A DNA stretch of 64,000 nt, taken from contig JAQISU010000231.1 of NCBI GenBank assembly GCA_029339505.1, positions 1,700,001 to 1,764,000 of the forward strand. Reading direction: 5' to 3'. Shown one piece after another: positions 8,551-17,148 of the stretch. A program made the position numbers and the translations under genes. The stretch comes from Unio delphinus (Eukaryota; Mollusca; Bivalvia; Unionida; Unionidae). Numbering within the stretch: the stretch's first letter is position 1; every line of letters starts with the position of its first letter. Under the pieces are notes generated by a model, which saw nothing but the letters and a program-made list of their open reading frames with translations, searched no databases and was not told where the DNA came from.

Positions 8551-8553
8551 AAA
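8548..8553 (+). terminator. Polyadenylation signal AATAAA
   Basis: AATAAA followed within 10 bp by a GT-rich stretch (TGTTGTGTTTTG), about 100 bp after the protease stop. This contrasts with the histone-type 3' ends of the genes further right. Confidence 0.5.
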
Positions 8554-8682
8554 AATGTTGTGTTTTGAAAACCAATGCGTCTGTCGTTTGTTTTACATTT
8601 GTATTCATATAAATGCTCTTTGACTTTTCTTTCTATCCCTCACATCAAACTATCTAAACGTTTCAAAACCCTAAACCGCAGA

Positions 8683-8750
8683 GGGGTGTTTTCCATCACG
8701 TCCGCGCTTGAACCATATAAAGCAGGGGTAGTCTCCAGTCTGGCCATCCA
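8683..8750 (+). promoter_or_regulatory. Intact promoter of small histone-type gene 1, with unoccupied target
   Basis: The upstream element GTGTTTTCCATCACGTCCGC (8686-8705) is followed by TATAAAG at 8716 and CAGTCTGGCCAT at 8736-8747. The last element resembles the retroelement target TCAGTCTGGCTAC of the gene 2 cluster. This shows the undisturbed order: upstream element, TATA, target/start site, short leader, ATG at 8776. Confidence 0.7.
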
Positions 8751-8775
8751 TTGTTTGACTCATCCTCCTACGAAG

Positions 8776-9135
8776 ATGTGCTCAAGACTAGCTAAGCTGA
8801 ACGAAGCTTATGTCACTCTGCATCGTATCAGACACAATCTGATGCCAAAGCCTGAAGAGATTGAGAATGTAAGAATGCTACAAGTAACGGAAGACCTCAT
8901 AGAAGAACTCTTCAGAGAGGAAATTCAAAAAGAGAAAGAAGAATGGACTGAGAAGTATCGACTTCAAAAGCAGCAGAGAGAGCAGAGAGAACAGCATCAG
9001 CAGCATCAGCAACAGCAGCAGGAACCAGACAGAAGTTTTGTCGACTGTCGTGTGGACACGAAAGAGTTCTCTTTCTCTTTCCGAAGAAGCAGACCCTATC
9101 GTGTAGCCAAACGAGGACGCAATGTTAGACGATAA
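8776..9135 (+). CDS. Small gene 1 with histone-type 3' end: coiled-coil/Gln-rich protein
   Basis: 119 aa from ATG 8776 (MCSRLAKLNEAYVTLHRIRH). The frame extends upstream to an ATG at 8575, but that would run through the TATA box and start-site region, so the promoter decides the start. Residues about 5-75 are helical and charged, with a likely coiled coil (EEIQKEKEEWTEKYRLQKQQ). A His/Gln-rich run follows, then an Arg-rich end (RRSRPYRVAKRGR). No recognised domain; not a histone. It carries a canonical histone stem-loop 41 bp after the stop, so expression should be S-phase linked. Whether the gene belongs to the host or to the Polinton-like element is open. Confidence 0.65.
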   Translation: MCSRLAKLNEAYVTLHRIRHNLMPKPEEIENVRMLQVTEDLIEELFREEIQKEKEEWTEKYRLQKQQREQREQHQQHQQQQQEPDRSFVDCRVDTKEFSFSFRRSRPYRVAKRGRNVRR

Positions 9136-9176
9136 AAGATTGTCATCCTTCCTCGTACACACAAACACAAAAAAAC

Positions 9177-9216
9177 AGCCCTTTTCAGGGCTACCCAAAT
9201 ATTCTCGAAAAGAATT
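9177..9216 (+). terminator. Histone-type 3' stem-loop and U7-type downstream element, gene 1
   Basis: AGCCCT-TTTC-AGGGCT (9177-9192) is a perfect 6-bp stem with 4-nt loop, followed by ACCCAAA, as in metazoan replication-dependent histone mRNAs. A purine-rich element CTCGAAAAGAATT begins at 9204, the spacing expected for U7 snRNA pairing. TTCAATTTGC follows about 20 bp later, a motif recurring after the other stem-loops. Confidence 0.9.
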
Positions 9217-9439
9217 AATTATTCAATTTGCTTATGGTATGTGAGGAAGTTAGAAAAAAATTAGAAGTGAGTCTATAATCACTGTCTCATTTTACTTTTG
9301 TTATGAAGTGCGTCTATAAGCACAACGTATTTTTTTCAAAATAACTTGTTCAATGTATAATTAATAGGAGACAAGTATAAAAGAGAGTGTTTTATTTTAA
9401 AAAGTCAGCTTGTTTTGTTTTTTTGCTAATGATAGGAAT

Positions 9440-9590
9440 AATGTAAGTTTTTTGGATCTAGGGGTGTTTTCCATCACGTCCGCGTGTTTTGGTAATGATA
9501 GGGATACTGTAAGATTTTTGGATCTAGGGGGTGTTTTCCATCACGTCCGCGCTTGAACTATATATAAAGAAGCACTCATCAGTCAGGTAC
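9440..9590 (+). promoter_or_regulatory. Duplicated upstream element, TATA and target: displaced promoter of gene 2
   Basis: The element GTGTTTTCCATCACGTCCGC occurs twice in a 67-bp tandem duplication (starting near 9464 and 9531). It is followed by TATAAA at 9563 and the target TCAGTCAGGTAC at 9579-9590. LINE copy 1 begins at 9591. The same target with its gene leader reappears at 45123, so I infer this is the native promoter of gene 2, now about 35.5 kb away. Confidence 0.7.
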
Positions 9591-9827
9591 CATCATCATC
9601 ATACCATACCAGTCCAGCGAGAACTATTACGAAGAGCAGACGTGTCGGAGCCGCCCAGGACCGAAGCCACCTGTTCCCGAATTTGATCAACACCACTACC
9701 ACTACGATTTCCAACAAGCAAACGCATATTCCTTAACTCAAGCACTGGAGTTAAGGAGGGGAGTTTTTCTCGGTTAATAAGCTCTTTTTTAATCGAGGTT
9801 TTGGCCCCACAGCTTGTTGGAATACAG

Positions 9828-10079
9828 ATGAGTCAAGTCCACTACTGCTTTACCGAAGCCTGCAACTCACCACCCTACTACGCATCCGGATCCAGCAGAG
9901 AAACAACCACCTACGCTTGCCAGCCACTCCAACAAACTGCGCCACAGGACCCAGCTGCTAACCTGAGATCAAACCAACCACCACAATCAGCCATCTACGA
10001 CACCCAGCAGCCAATCCACCTCAAACCGCCCGGTCATCTTAACTGTAAGTCGTTAGCAATTTACTATACTCTGTGCTGA
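9828..10079 (+). CDS. Leader ORF upstream of LINE ORF1
   Basis: 83 aa from ATG 9828 (MSQVHYCFTEACNSPPYYAS). The frame is kept in copies 5 and 6 (37753, 46529), and most differences between copies are single substitutions (Pro/Leu, Ser/Pro). It is rich in Pro, Gln and Asn with no known domain. A preceding hairpin (CTTAACTCAAGCACTGGAGTTAAGG region, 9732-9756) and the long leader could matter for translation. It may be a real small protein or merely conserved because the copies are young. Confidence 0.3.
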   Translation: MSQVHYCFTEACNSPPYYASGSSRETTTYACQPLQQTAPQDPAANLRSNQPPQSAIYDTQQPIHLKPPGHLNCKSLAIYYTLC

Positions 10080-10181
10080 AACAATAAGTTACTTTCAACT
10101 TTTAAAACTCTCACTACTACCACTATCCTCGCTAAATACTTTATCTTCTATCACACGTTTATACACAATTAACTATCCAAT

Positions 10182-11912
10182 ATGGCCGACCAACTAAAGG
10201 CACATAACAAAGGAAAAATGGCTACCACCCCAATAGATGTTAAAACAAACAAACAGGGTATGAAAGTAAGACAAGGACAGGCCACACGTAGGAATAACAA
10301 ACTAAAGAAAATGTACCAAACACCAGGCATTCCAATTGATGCAAACAAAGTAAATAAATCTAGAATGTACTCAACCCCCGAGTTACAAGTTCTAATGAAA
10401 GAAGCGGCAAAACTAGACCCGCTATCGCCCATTGAATTTAATTTGCATAATGAAACGTTACAATATGAAGATCTGGACGCCACATTGGCCCCCGGCGATC
10501 CAATACTCAATATCTCCACCTCAATATTAACCCCCAACAACAAACAGTTAGGAAATTCAGATTCATATTCGGCGGACGTGGTGGAAAACACCCCAAACCG
10601 AACTTTCAAAACGGGGGATCCAAATTTATCCTTAGCGGACGAGGTGGAAAACACCCAAAACCGAACTTTTCAAATTACCAAACCAAACTGCCAAGCGGAC
10701 GCAGTTGAAAACACCCCCCCAACAAAACTTACATATGCCCAAACCACTAAACTAACCAAACCTACCCATAGTGGCCCTAAACCAGGAACAACTAACATAA
10801 CACCACAGGCAAAGGAAACCTCAGTCCCCCACCCAAAGGGAAATAATTACATCCAAATAGACCAAAATGCTAGCAATACCTACAAAAAAACACAGGTACC
10901 AGCTAACATAGGACCAAAACCCACTTACCACAGGCCGGAACTTACACTGTATATTAAAAGCAAATCCAATAAATTAATTAACCTCTCCACAAATACCATA
11001 GCAGGGGCCATAACTAGGGTACATGCAGGCTTATGCAAAATTATCAGGCCCAATACCAACTACATAATACTGCACTGTAGTACTAGTCAACAAGCAGCCA
11101 AGTATTTGGAAATAAACACACTTGCTGGCATACCAGTACAGGTATCCAAACCATACAACATAACGGCCCCACATAGGAATAACACAAAAAAAGGCCAAAC
11201 CACCCACAGCCGCCCCCTACCGCCACCCACTAAATTTAAAGCAGTGCTAAAATTAACAGGGACAATGTCTCAATGGGACACAAACACTCTAAACGATAAA
11301 TTAAGAGAAGGTGGCAATAACATCTCTAAAACATATAGGATAGGCAAAAGGGGCCCCAAATGCTCAATAACAGTGATCGAAACAGAAACCCCATTGCAGT
11401 CCCTAATCCAAATAGGTACCAAAGGATCCCACTATAGAGTAGAACCCTACACAAATAAACCTAGGTTCTGCTCAAATTGTAAGCACTGGGGCCATTATAC
11501 CACCAAATGCAAACTACCAACCAAATGCAGTAACTGTGGAAGGGGACATAAGGGAGAATGCGCAAAACTAAATCCCAGATGCGCTCAATGTAAAGGGACC
11601 CACCCAGTGAAATCCCCACTATGCCCGGCTACTATTCGAGAGAAAGAGATCATTAAATACATGGAAAGTAACAGGGTTAACTACCGCACTGCAAGGAAAG
11701 AACATAAACTCCATAGAGCGAAAACAATAGACCCTAAAAGTAAGCCAACCTTAAAAGACAAACTAGGGGTAGAAATCAATCAAATCAATCAAATCATGGA
11801 ATCAATACTGCACCAAACTGGCAATAAACCTGGACTACTTAAAAAACTAAAACAAATTAAAGACCAAATAAAGACCCTAATTACAGTAAATGACCCCAGT
11901 AGAAATGGCTAA
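10182..11912 (+). CDS. LINE ORF1, nucleic-acid-binding Gag-like protein (copy 1)
   Basis: 576 aa. The N-terminal 150 residues are basic and disordered-looking. Residues about 128-180 contain three diverged repeats (ADVVENTPNRTF, ADEVENTQNRTF, ADAVENTPP). A folded region follows (about 235-400), then three zinc knuckles starting at C430: CSNCKHWGHYTTKC, CSNCGRGHKGEC and CAQCKGTHPVKSPLC. This is the usual ORF1 plan of I/Jockey-type LINEs; the protein coats the RNA and forms the RNP with ORF2p. The DNA of the three repeats matches, in antisense, the upstream promoter element of the target genes. The stop overlaps the ORF2 start region. Confidence 0.9.
   Translation: MADQLKAHNKGKMATTPIDVKTNKQGMKVRQGQATRRNNKLKKMYQTPGIPIDANKVNKSRMYSTPELQVLMKEAAKLDPLSPIEFNLHNETLQYEDLDATLAPGDPILNISTSILTPNNKQLGNSDSYSADVVENTPNRTFKTGDPNLSLADEVENTQNRTFQITKPNCQADAVENTPPTKLTYAQTTKLTKPTHSGPKPGTTNITPQAKETSVPHPKGNNYIQIDQNASNTYKKTQVPANIGPKPTYHRPELTLYIKSKSNKLINLSTNTIAGAITRVHAGLCKIIRPNTNYIILHCSTSQQAAKYLEINTLAGIPVQVSKPYNITAPHRNNTKKGQTTHSRPLPPPTKFKAVLKLTGTMSQWDTNTLNDKLREGGNNISKTYRIGKRGPKCSITVIETETPLQSLIQIGTKGSHYRVEPYTNKPRFCSNCKHWGHYTTKCKLPTKCSNCGRGHKGECAKLNPRCAQCKGTHPVKSPLCPATIREKEIIKYMESNRVNYRTARKEHKLHRAKTIDPKSKPTLKDKLGVEINQINQIMESILHQTGNKPGLLKKLKQIKDQIKTLITVNDPSRNG
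10572..10717 (-). promoter_or_regulatory. Three antisense copies of the target-gene promoter element inside ORF1
   Basis: On the minus strand, starts near 10572, 10635 and 10695 carry copies of the promoter element. On +, GCGGACGTGGTGGAAAACAC matches the reverse complement of GTGTTTTCCATCACGTCCGC at 19 of 20 positions, the second copy at 18 and the third at 16. The period (63 and 60 bp) is close to the 67-bp period of the promoter duplication at 9461-9550, and GATCCAAA next to copy 1 also matches the promoter flank in antisense. Confidence 0.75.
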
Positions 11913-14900
11913 CACAACTACTGGTAATGTTTCTATATGGCAATGGAATGCCAGAGGTATATCAACAAATATGAACGAATTAAAACTTAAACTAATAAAC
12001 ACCAAAAACAAACCAGATATCCTCTGCATTCAAGAAACAAGGCTTAAAAATAAAACCAAAACATTGCCCAATATAATGGGATACGCCCCAGGGTACCTCC
12101 AATCACGAAAAGAAGGACCGGGGGGAGGACTAGCCATTTATGTAAAAAACACCATAAAATCTGTAGAACTAGTACCTATCACAGCTAAAGAAATAACAAA
12201 CTCACATGTAGAGGTACAATCAATAAAACTCAAAATGGGTAACTATGATATACAAATCATCAATTTTTATGACCCAGGAACAGATCCCGCCTTAAGCAAT
12301 GAACAAATATTCTTAGCCCTAAACACCATAATCACCAGTGAGCGCACTGTCATATGCGGAGATTTCAATGCACATAATAAGCTGTGGGGGGGGAAGATGA
12401 CGGACACTAGGGGCAGGTTGATTGAGGCCTGGGCCAATACATCAACACTGACCATTTTAAATAATGGCACCGGAACACGCCTAAATCCAATAAACGGTGC
12501 CTTGTCCGCCATTGACCTCACCCTATGCACAAAAACACTCGCACAAGTGGCGGGATGGGAGGTGGATCAAACTGACCCCATGGGCAGTGACCACTTCCTA
12601 GTCATCACCACCCTGCAAATGACGGTGCAGTCACAGGTGCAAAAAAACAACCCCAGGTGGAACTATAAAAAAGCAGACTGGGACTTATTTAAACAAATAC
12701 TAAAAGAAGAAGATACTACCCAGATAGAAGCAAATGACATAGACCAATATTACGAAAACATAAATTATGTCATTAACAAAGCTGCAACTAACAGCATCCC
12801 AACCACTAACTATAAGGCACCAAAACTTACTGTGCCTTGGTGGAATGACGAAATTAAAACAACACAACAGGCTAAAAACAAAGCACTCCAGAAATTCAAA
12901 CGCTCCAAATTAACCACGTACTTTATGGAATTCAAAATTCACACTCAGAAATTAAAAGAACTAATTAAAAAAGCCAAAATGGAAACCTGGCAAGCCTACT
13001 GTGGTACACTAAACCACAAAACAAATTCTAAACAAGTATGGGATAAGATCAAAAGGATTAGAGGTAAAAATACCAACAATACCCCCAAATTAAGCAACAC
13101 AAACAGTGATAAAGAACAGGCTGACTTATTCGCTCAACACTTTACTAAAATGAGCAAAAGCAGCAACCATACTAAAGAATTTCAACTACATAGAGCCATC
13201 GAAGAAAGAGCGAACCCAAAAATATTCCAAGACTTGGGACCCAAGGACTCCCCCTTAAACAACAAAATAACTAAATACGAATGGGACCAAGCACTTAAAA
13301 CAAAAAAAGAAACTTCACCTGGGGAAGATAAAATAGGGTATATAATATATAAGCAATTACCACCTAATATAGTTCACATAATAATAAAGTTCCTAAATAA
13401 CATATGGGAAACAGGAAAGCTACCAAAAAAATGGAAACATGCGATAGTAATACCTATCTTAAAACCTAATAAAGACAACCATGATGTCAACTCTTATAGG
13501 CCCATATCACTAACCAATAACATCTGTAAAATCATGGAAACCATCATCAACAACAGAATCAAGTCACACCTTACTAAAAATAACCTCATCTCAGAAAATC
13601 AATGTGGATTCAGAAACAAGCGCTCCACTACAGACCAACTTGTAAGACTTGAAACTGCCATCAAACTAGCATTTAACTCACAACAAAAACAGAGCAGAAA
13701 TCTCATTGCGGTTTTTCTCGATCTCGAGAAAGCATTCGATCTCGTATGGACCAAGGGCCTTATAGCCAAATTAAATAACTATGGCATTACTGGACGAATG
13801 TTTAATTTTATTCAAGATTTCCTAGCAAACCGCACAATTACAACTAGGGTAGGGGCAACTTACTCTGAGAAACACTCACTTGAAAATGGAACTCCACAAG
13901 GCAGTGTACTCAGCCCCACCCTCTTTAACATCATGATAAATGACTTAGATAAAAATTTGGCGACTACCAAAGTTGAATTGTCACAATTTGCTGACGATGG
14001 TGGCCTATGGAGAGCAGGCAACCCCTCCAACCACAAAAACATCTCTGAACTTCAAACCAGCTTAAACAATATTGGAAACTGGGCTAATCAATGGGGCTTT
14101 AAACTATCGCACCAAAAAACGGTAGCCGTACTGTTCACCCCATATAGAAGAAACATCAAATACCCTAAATTAACAATACAGGACCAAGAAATAAAATTTG
14201 TTAAAGTGGCGAAATTTCTGGGTATGTACTATGACCAACATCTAACATGGGCATACCATATAGAGGACTTAGTTAATAGATGTAGTCGGGATCTAAATCT
14301 GATAACGAGCTTAAAAGGCACACATTGGGGTGCTGACCAAGAAACATCCCTAAAACTATATAGAGCTCTGGTAAGATCTAAACTAGATTATGGCTGCCAA
14401 GTATACTCATCGGCACCCATAACACAACTCAAAAAATTAGATCAAATCCAAAGATCAGCACTACTAAAGTGTACCGGAGCTCTAAAAACAACATCGACAG
14501 ACGAGCTACATGTCTTAACGGGAGAGCTGCCCCTTTACTTGAGACGGCAAGAGCTCCTTTTAAGATATGTAGCACGGCTGTCCACCCACCCCGCCACACA
14601 CCCCACCCTCCTGGCTATAAATCAAACCAACATCCCAATCAGGAAAAGCTTGAAACAAAAACTACCTATGGGAAAACAATATCATCTCTTAAAGACAATA
14701 ATACCAGTCGAACTAACTCCTCTAAATAATAACGTAGTGTACGAACACGAACCTTGGAACAACGTACAATCTAAAGTCAACACCTCCCTCACAGAAAAAG
14801 GCAATAAACAAAATCAAGAACAAACCCTCAAAATAGAAGCCTTAAACATTATAAATACTCAATACCAACAATATACCAAAATCTATACGGATGGATCTAA

Positions 14901-15747
14901 AATTACTAACCCATACAGAACAGCTGCTGCAATGGTCATACCAGAGCTCAACATACAAATAGGCAGACGTCTCCCAGACTACTGCTCTATTTACACAGCT
15001 GAATTCTGGTCCATCCTCAAATCATTACAATGGATTGAAGAATTCAAACCTAATAAGACAGTAATTATTAGTGACTCGCTTAGCGTCCTATCTTCAATTC
15101 AAACAAATACCACCAAATGTAGGGAAGATTTCCTCATTCAAATAAACGCCAAACTAAAACTACTAAATTCCGGAAATACTATTGTAGAGTTCATGTGGAT
15201 ACCATCCCACATCGAAATTAAGGGTAATGAAATGGCCGATAAACTAGCTAAGGAAAAACTACACGAACCGAACTTCGAGCCATTGCACTATAGCACAACC
15301 GAACTCTACAGTATAATAAACACCCAAATAGATAAAAAATGGCAACATGATTGGGACAATAGTACAAAAGGGAGAGTGTTGTACACTACTGTTAAGGAAG
15401 TCACCAGGCACAAAAAACCGCCCAAGGGCTCTCCTAAAGAGCAGACAATCATAAATAGGATAACTTTAGGAAAAACCAAGCTGGCCAACAGCATGGGAAA
15501 ATATATAGGACCCTTTCCACATAATATAAACTGCTACCATTGTCATACCCCGGAAGATCTACATCATATCTTCAACAATTGCAGTAAAACCAAACAAGAA
15601 AGGGACAAATTTAGATCACAACAGCAGAATATAAAAGCCCCATATACATACCCAGAAATTATACATATTACAAATCCAAACATTCTAATAACACACAAGA
15701 ATATATTGGAATTTCTACTAAATATAGGAAAAATAGGGAATATATAA
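11890..15747 (+). CDS. LINE ORF2: APE endonuclease, reverse transcriptase, RNase H (copy 1)
   Basis: 1285 aa; ATG 11890 overlaps ORF1 by 23 bp in another frame (an alternative ATG lies at 11905). The APE endonuclease (about 15-240) has WQWNARGIS, CIQETRLK, GDFNAHN (D158, N160) and SDH (D234/H235). The RT has FLDLEKAFD (D611), GTPQGSVLSPTLFN and FADD (D702/D703). RNase H residues are D1001 (YTDGSK), E1038, D1062 and D1117. A C-terminal CYHC...H...C cluster starts at C1215. All catalytic residues are present. It makes the nick at the target and primes cDNA synthesis from the RNA tail. Confidence 0.95.
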   Translation: MTPVEMANTTTGNVSIWQWNARGISTNMNELKLKLINTKNKPDILCIQETRLKNKTKTLPNIMGYAPGYLQSRKEGPGGGLAIYVKNTIKSVELVPITAKEITNSHVEVQSIKLKMGNYDIQIINFYDPGTDPALSNEQIFLALNTIITSERTVICGDFNAHNKLWGGKMTDTRGRLIEAWANTSTLTILNNGTGTRLNPINGALSAIDLTLCTKTLAQVAGWEVDQTDPMGSDHFLVITTLQMTVQSQVQKNNPRWNYKKADWDLFKQILKEEDTTQIEANDIDQYYENINYVINKAATNSIPTTNYKAPKLTVPWWNDEIKTTQQAKNKALQKFKRSKLTTYFMEFKIHTQKLKELIKKAKMETWQAYCGTLNHKTNSKQVWDKIKRIRGKNTNNTPKLSNTNSDKEQADLFAQHFTKMSKSSNHTKEFQLHRAIEERANPKIFQDLGPKDSPLNNKITKYEWDQALKTKKETSPGEDKIGYIIYKQLPPNIVHIIIKFLNNIWETGKLPKKWKHAIVIPILKPNKDNHDVNSYRPISLTNNICKIMETIINNRIKSHLTKNNLISENQCGFRNKRSTTDQLVRLETAIKLAFNSQQKQSRNLIAVFLDLEKAFDLVWTKGLIAKLNNYGITGRMFNFIQDFLANRTITTRVGATYSEKHSLENGTPQGSVLSPTLFNIMINDLDKNLATTKVELSQFADDGGLWRAGNPSNHKNISELQTSLNNIGNWANQWGFKLSHQKTVAVLFTPYRRNIKYPKLTIQDQEIKFVKVAKFLGMYYDQHLTWAYHIEDLVNRCSRDLNLITSLKGTHWGADQETSLKLYRALVRSKLDYGCQVYSSAPITQLKKLDQIQRSALLKCTGALKTTSTDELHVLTGELPLYLRRQELLLRYVARLSTHPATHPTLLAINQTNIPIRKSLKQKLPMGKQYHLLKTIIPVELTPLNNNVVYEHEPWNNVQSKVNTSLTEKGNKQNQEQTLKIEALNIINTQYQQYTKIYTDGSKITNPYRTAAAMVIPELNIQIGRRLPDYCSIYTAEFWSILKSLQWIEEFKPNKTVIISDSLSVLSSIQTNTTKCREDFLIQINAKLKLLNSGNTIVEFMWIPSHIEIKGNEMADKLAKEKLHEPNFEPLHYSTTELYSIINTQIDKKWQHDWDNSTKGRVLYTTVKEVTRHKKPPKGSPKEQTIINRITLGKTKLANSMGKYIGPFPHNINCYHCHTPEDLHHIFNNCSKTKQERDKFRSQQQNIKAPYTYPEIIHITNPNILITHKNILEFLLNIGKIGNI

Positions 15748-15812
15748 CGTATCCATTAAATTCCTAACCCCAACAATCAACAAGACAGGACCCTAATACT
15801 TACCTATAAAAT

Positions 15813-16444
15813 CACTAATACGCCCCTTTAGGACAGGGAAAACAAGAAACGGCCAGGACCGGGGTGTGGAAACTGGGTTCAACAAGGAATACCTTTGACG
15901 TGTCGCTTAACGGCCCCGGATACTTCCGGCAGAGGTCCCTTGTTGTTGCCTGGCCGCCGCGCCTCACGGACCGGTCGTGGGGAGGTGCCTGGGTGTGGAA
16001 ATGGACAATCCTTGACGTGTCGCTTAACGGCCCGGGACATTTCCCGCAGGGACCCATGGCTACTACCTAGTAACTGAACCACATACCTGAACTAAACCAA
16101 GGGGCCAATACAAATATGGAAATAGGGTCACTAATAAGCCCCTTTAGGACAGGGAAAACAAGAAACGGCCAGGACCGGGGTGTGGAAACTGGGTTCAACA
16201 AGGAATACCTTTGACGTGTCGCTTAACGGCCCCGGATACTTCCGGCAGAGGTCCCTTGTTGTTACCTGGCCGCCGCGCCTCACGGACCGGTCGTGGGGAG
16301 GTGCCTGGGTGTGGAAATGGACAATCCTTGACGTGTCGCTTAACGGCCCGGGACATTTCCCGCAGGGACCCATGGCTACTACCTAGTAACTGAACCACAT
16401 ACCTGAACTAAACCAAGGGGCCAATACAAATATGGAAATAGGGT
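15813..16444. repeat. 316-bp unit, two tandem copies in the 3' UTR of copy 1
   Basis: Units 15813-16128 and 16129-16444 are almost identical. Inside each, GACGTGTCGCTTAACGGCCC occurs twice, each time followed by a small hairpin whose arms differ compensatorily: CCGGA-TACT-TCCGG and CGGGA-CATT-TCCCG. Copy 6 also has two units; copies 3, 4 and 5 have one. Confidence 0.9.
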
Positions 16445-16769
16445 CCCATTCAAACAAAAAGGGGAACCAAGAACTAAAAACACAAAACAGGTCATAAAAA
16501 CTTAAAAAAATCACCAAATAAATCCCACCTAAAAAAGGATAAGATGAAGTAAAAATACAAACATCATAGGCAGTAAGAATGCAGGACAACACTATACTTT
16601 CTCTTCTTTCCTCTTTAGACACTTTCCCTAGATACCTTCTCATTAGGAGTACAACCAAGTGCACAGTGTTAAAAACATAAGTATCAACCACAACAAAAGC
16701 TTAATTAGAACCTGCAGCTGCACCGAGAACGGAGCAACTTAACTAGGTAGAGAAATATGATAGAGACCC

Positions 16770-17050
16770 CAAATCAAGAACATCTAAGGTAGTCTAAAAA
16801 TCCAAAGACTATCAGGTCCAGCGACACAAGGTCGCACATCAAATAAAAAATAGGGAAGAACATAATTTAGGTCCCGCAAAATTAGAACTTATAAGGTAGT
16901 CAAAAACCCAAGACTATCAGGGCCAGCAGCACAAGGCTGCAAAACTAACTAAATTACCTAAGAAATATGGTTTACTCAGAACCCCAAATAGTATATATTA
17001 GGTGATCAAAGACCAGATCATCAGGCCCAGCAACACAAGGTTGCACATAC
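16770..17050 (+). other. Three covarying double-hairpin RNA units in the LINE 3' UTR
   Basis: Unit 1: GGTAGTC (16788) pairs with GACTATC (16807), then GCGAC-ACAAG-GTCGC (16821-16835). Unit 2: GGTAGTC (16895) with GACTATC (16912), then GCAGC-ACAAG-GCTGC (16926). Unit 3: GGTGATC (17001) with GATCATC (17016), then GCAAC-ACAAG-GTTGC (17030). Stem bases change in pairs while the ACAAG loop stays. The module recurs in copies 2-6. Confidence 0.75.
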
Positions 17051-17137
17051 CAAACTACTACACCAATATACACATCGAACACCCAACATTATAAAACACT
17101 GTTGCATAAACGTTGTACACTCAAAAGCAGCACAGAG

Positions 17138-17148
17138 TATATAAATAG
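17138..17148 (+). promoter_or_regulatory. TATA-like box in the LINE 3' UTR
   Basis: TATATAAATAG followed by GGATAGG and a GC-richer stretch; kept in all copies with a complete 3' UTR (for example 33030, 37138, 44746). It could be an internal promoter, but no start-site element is obvious. Role uncertain. Confidence 0.3.

Noticed and set aside
8575..8775. N-terminal extension of gene 1 from ATG 8575
   Set aside because: It would translate the upstream promoter element, TATA box and start-site region; the native promoter layout favours ATG 8776.
9461..9590. CRISPR-like or integron-like reading of the repeated units
   Set aside because: Two promoter copies only, eukaryotic context, no cas or integrase genes of that kind; the tandem copies are promoter elements.
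10169..10654. 161-aa minus-strand ORF opposite ORF1
   Set aside because: Shadow of the ORF1 frame; kept in copies 5 and 6 because ORF1 is kept. It does include the antisense promoter-like DNA, but no coding signal is evident.
15815..16082. Overlapping 60-80 aa ORFs on both strands in the 316-bp unit
   Set aside because: They lie in a structured, GC-rich, repeated UTR segment and follow RNA hairpins rather than protein-like composition.
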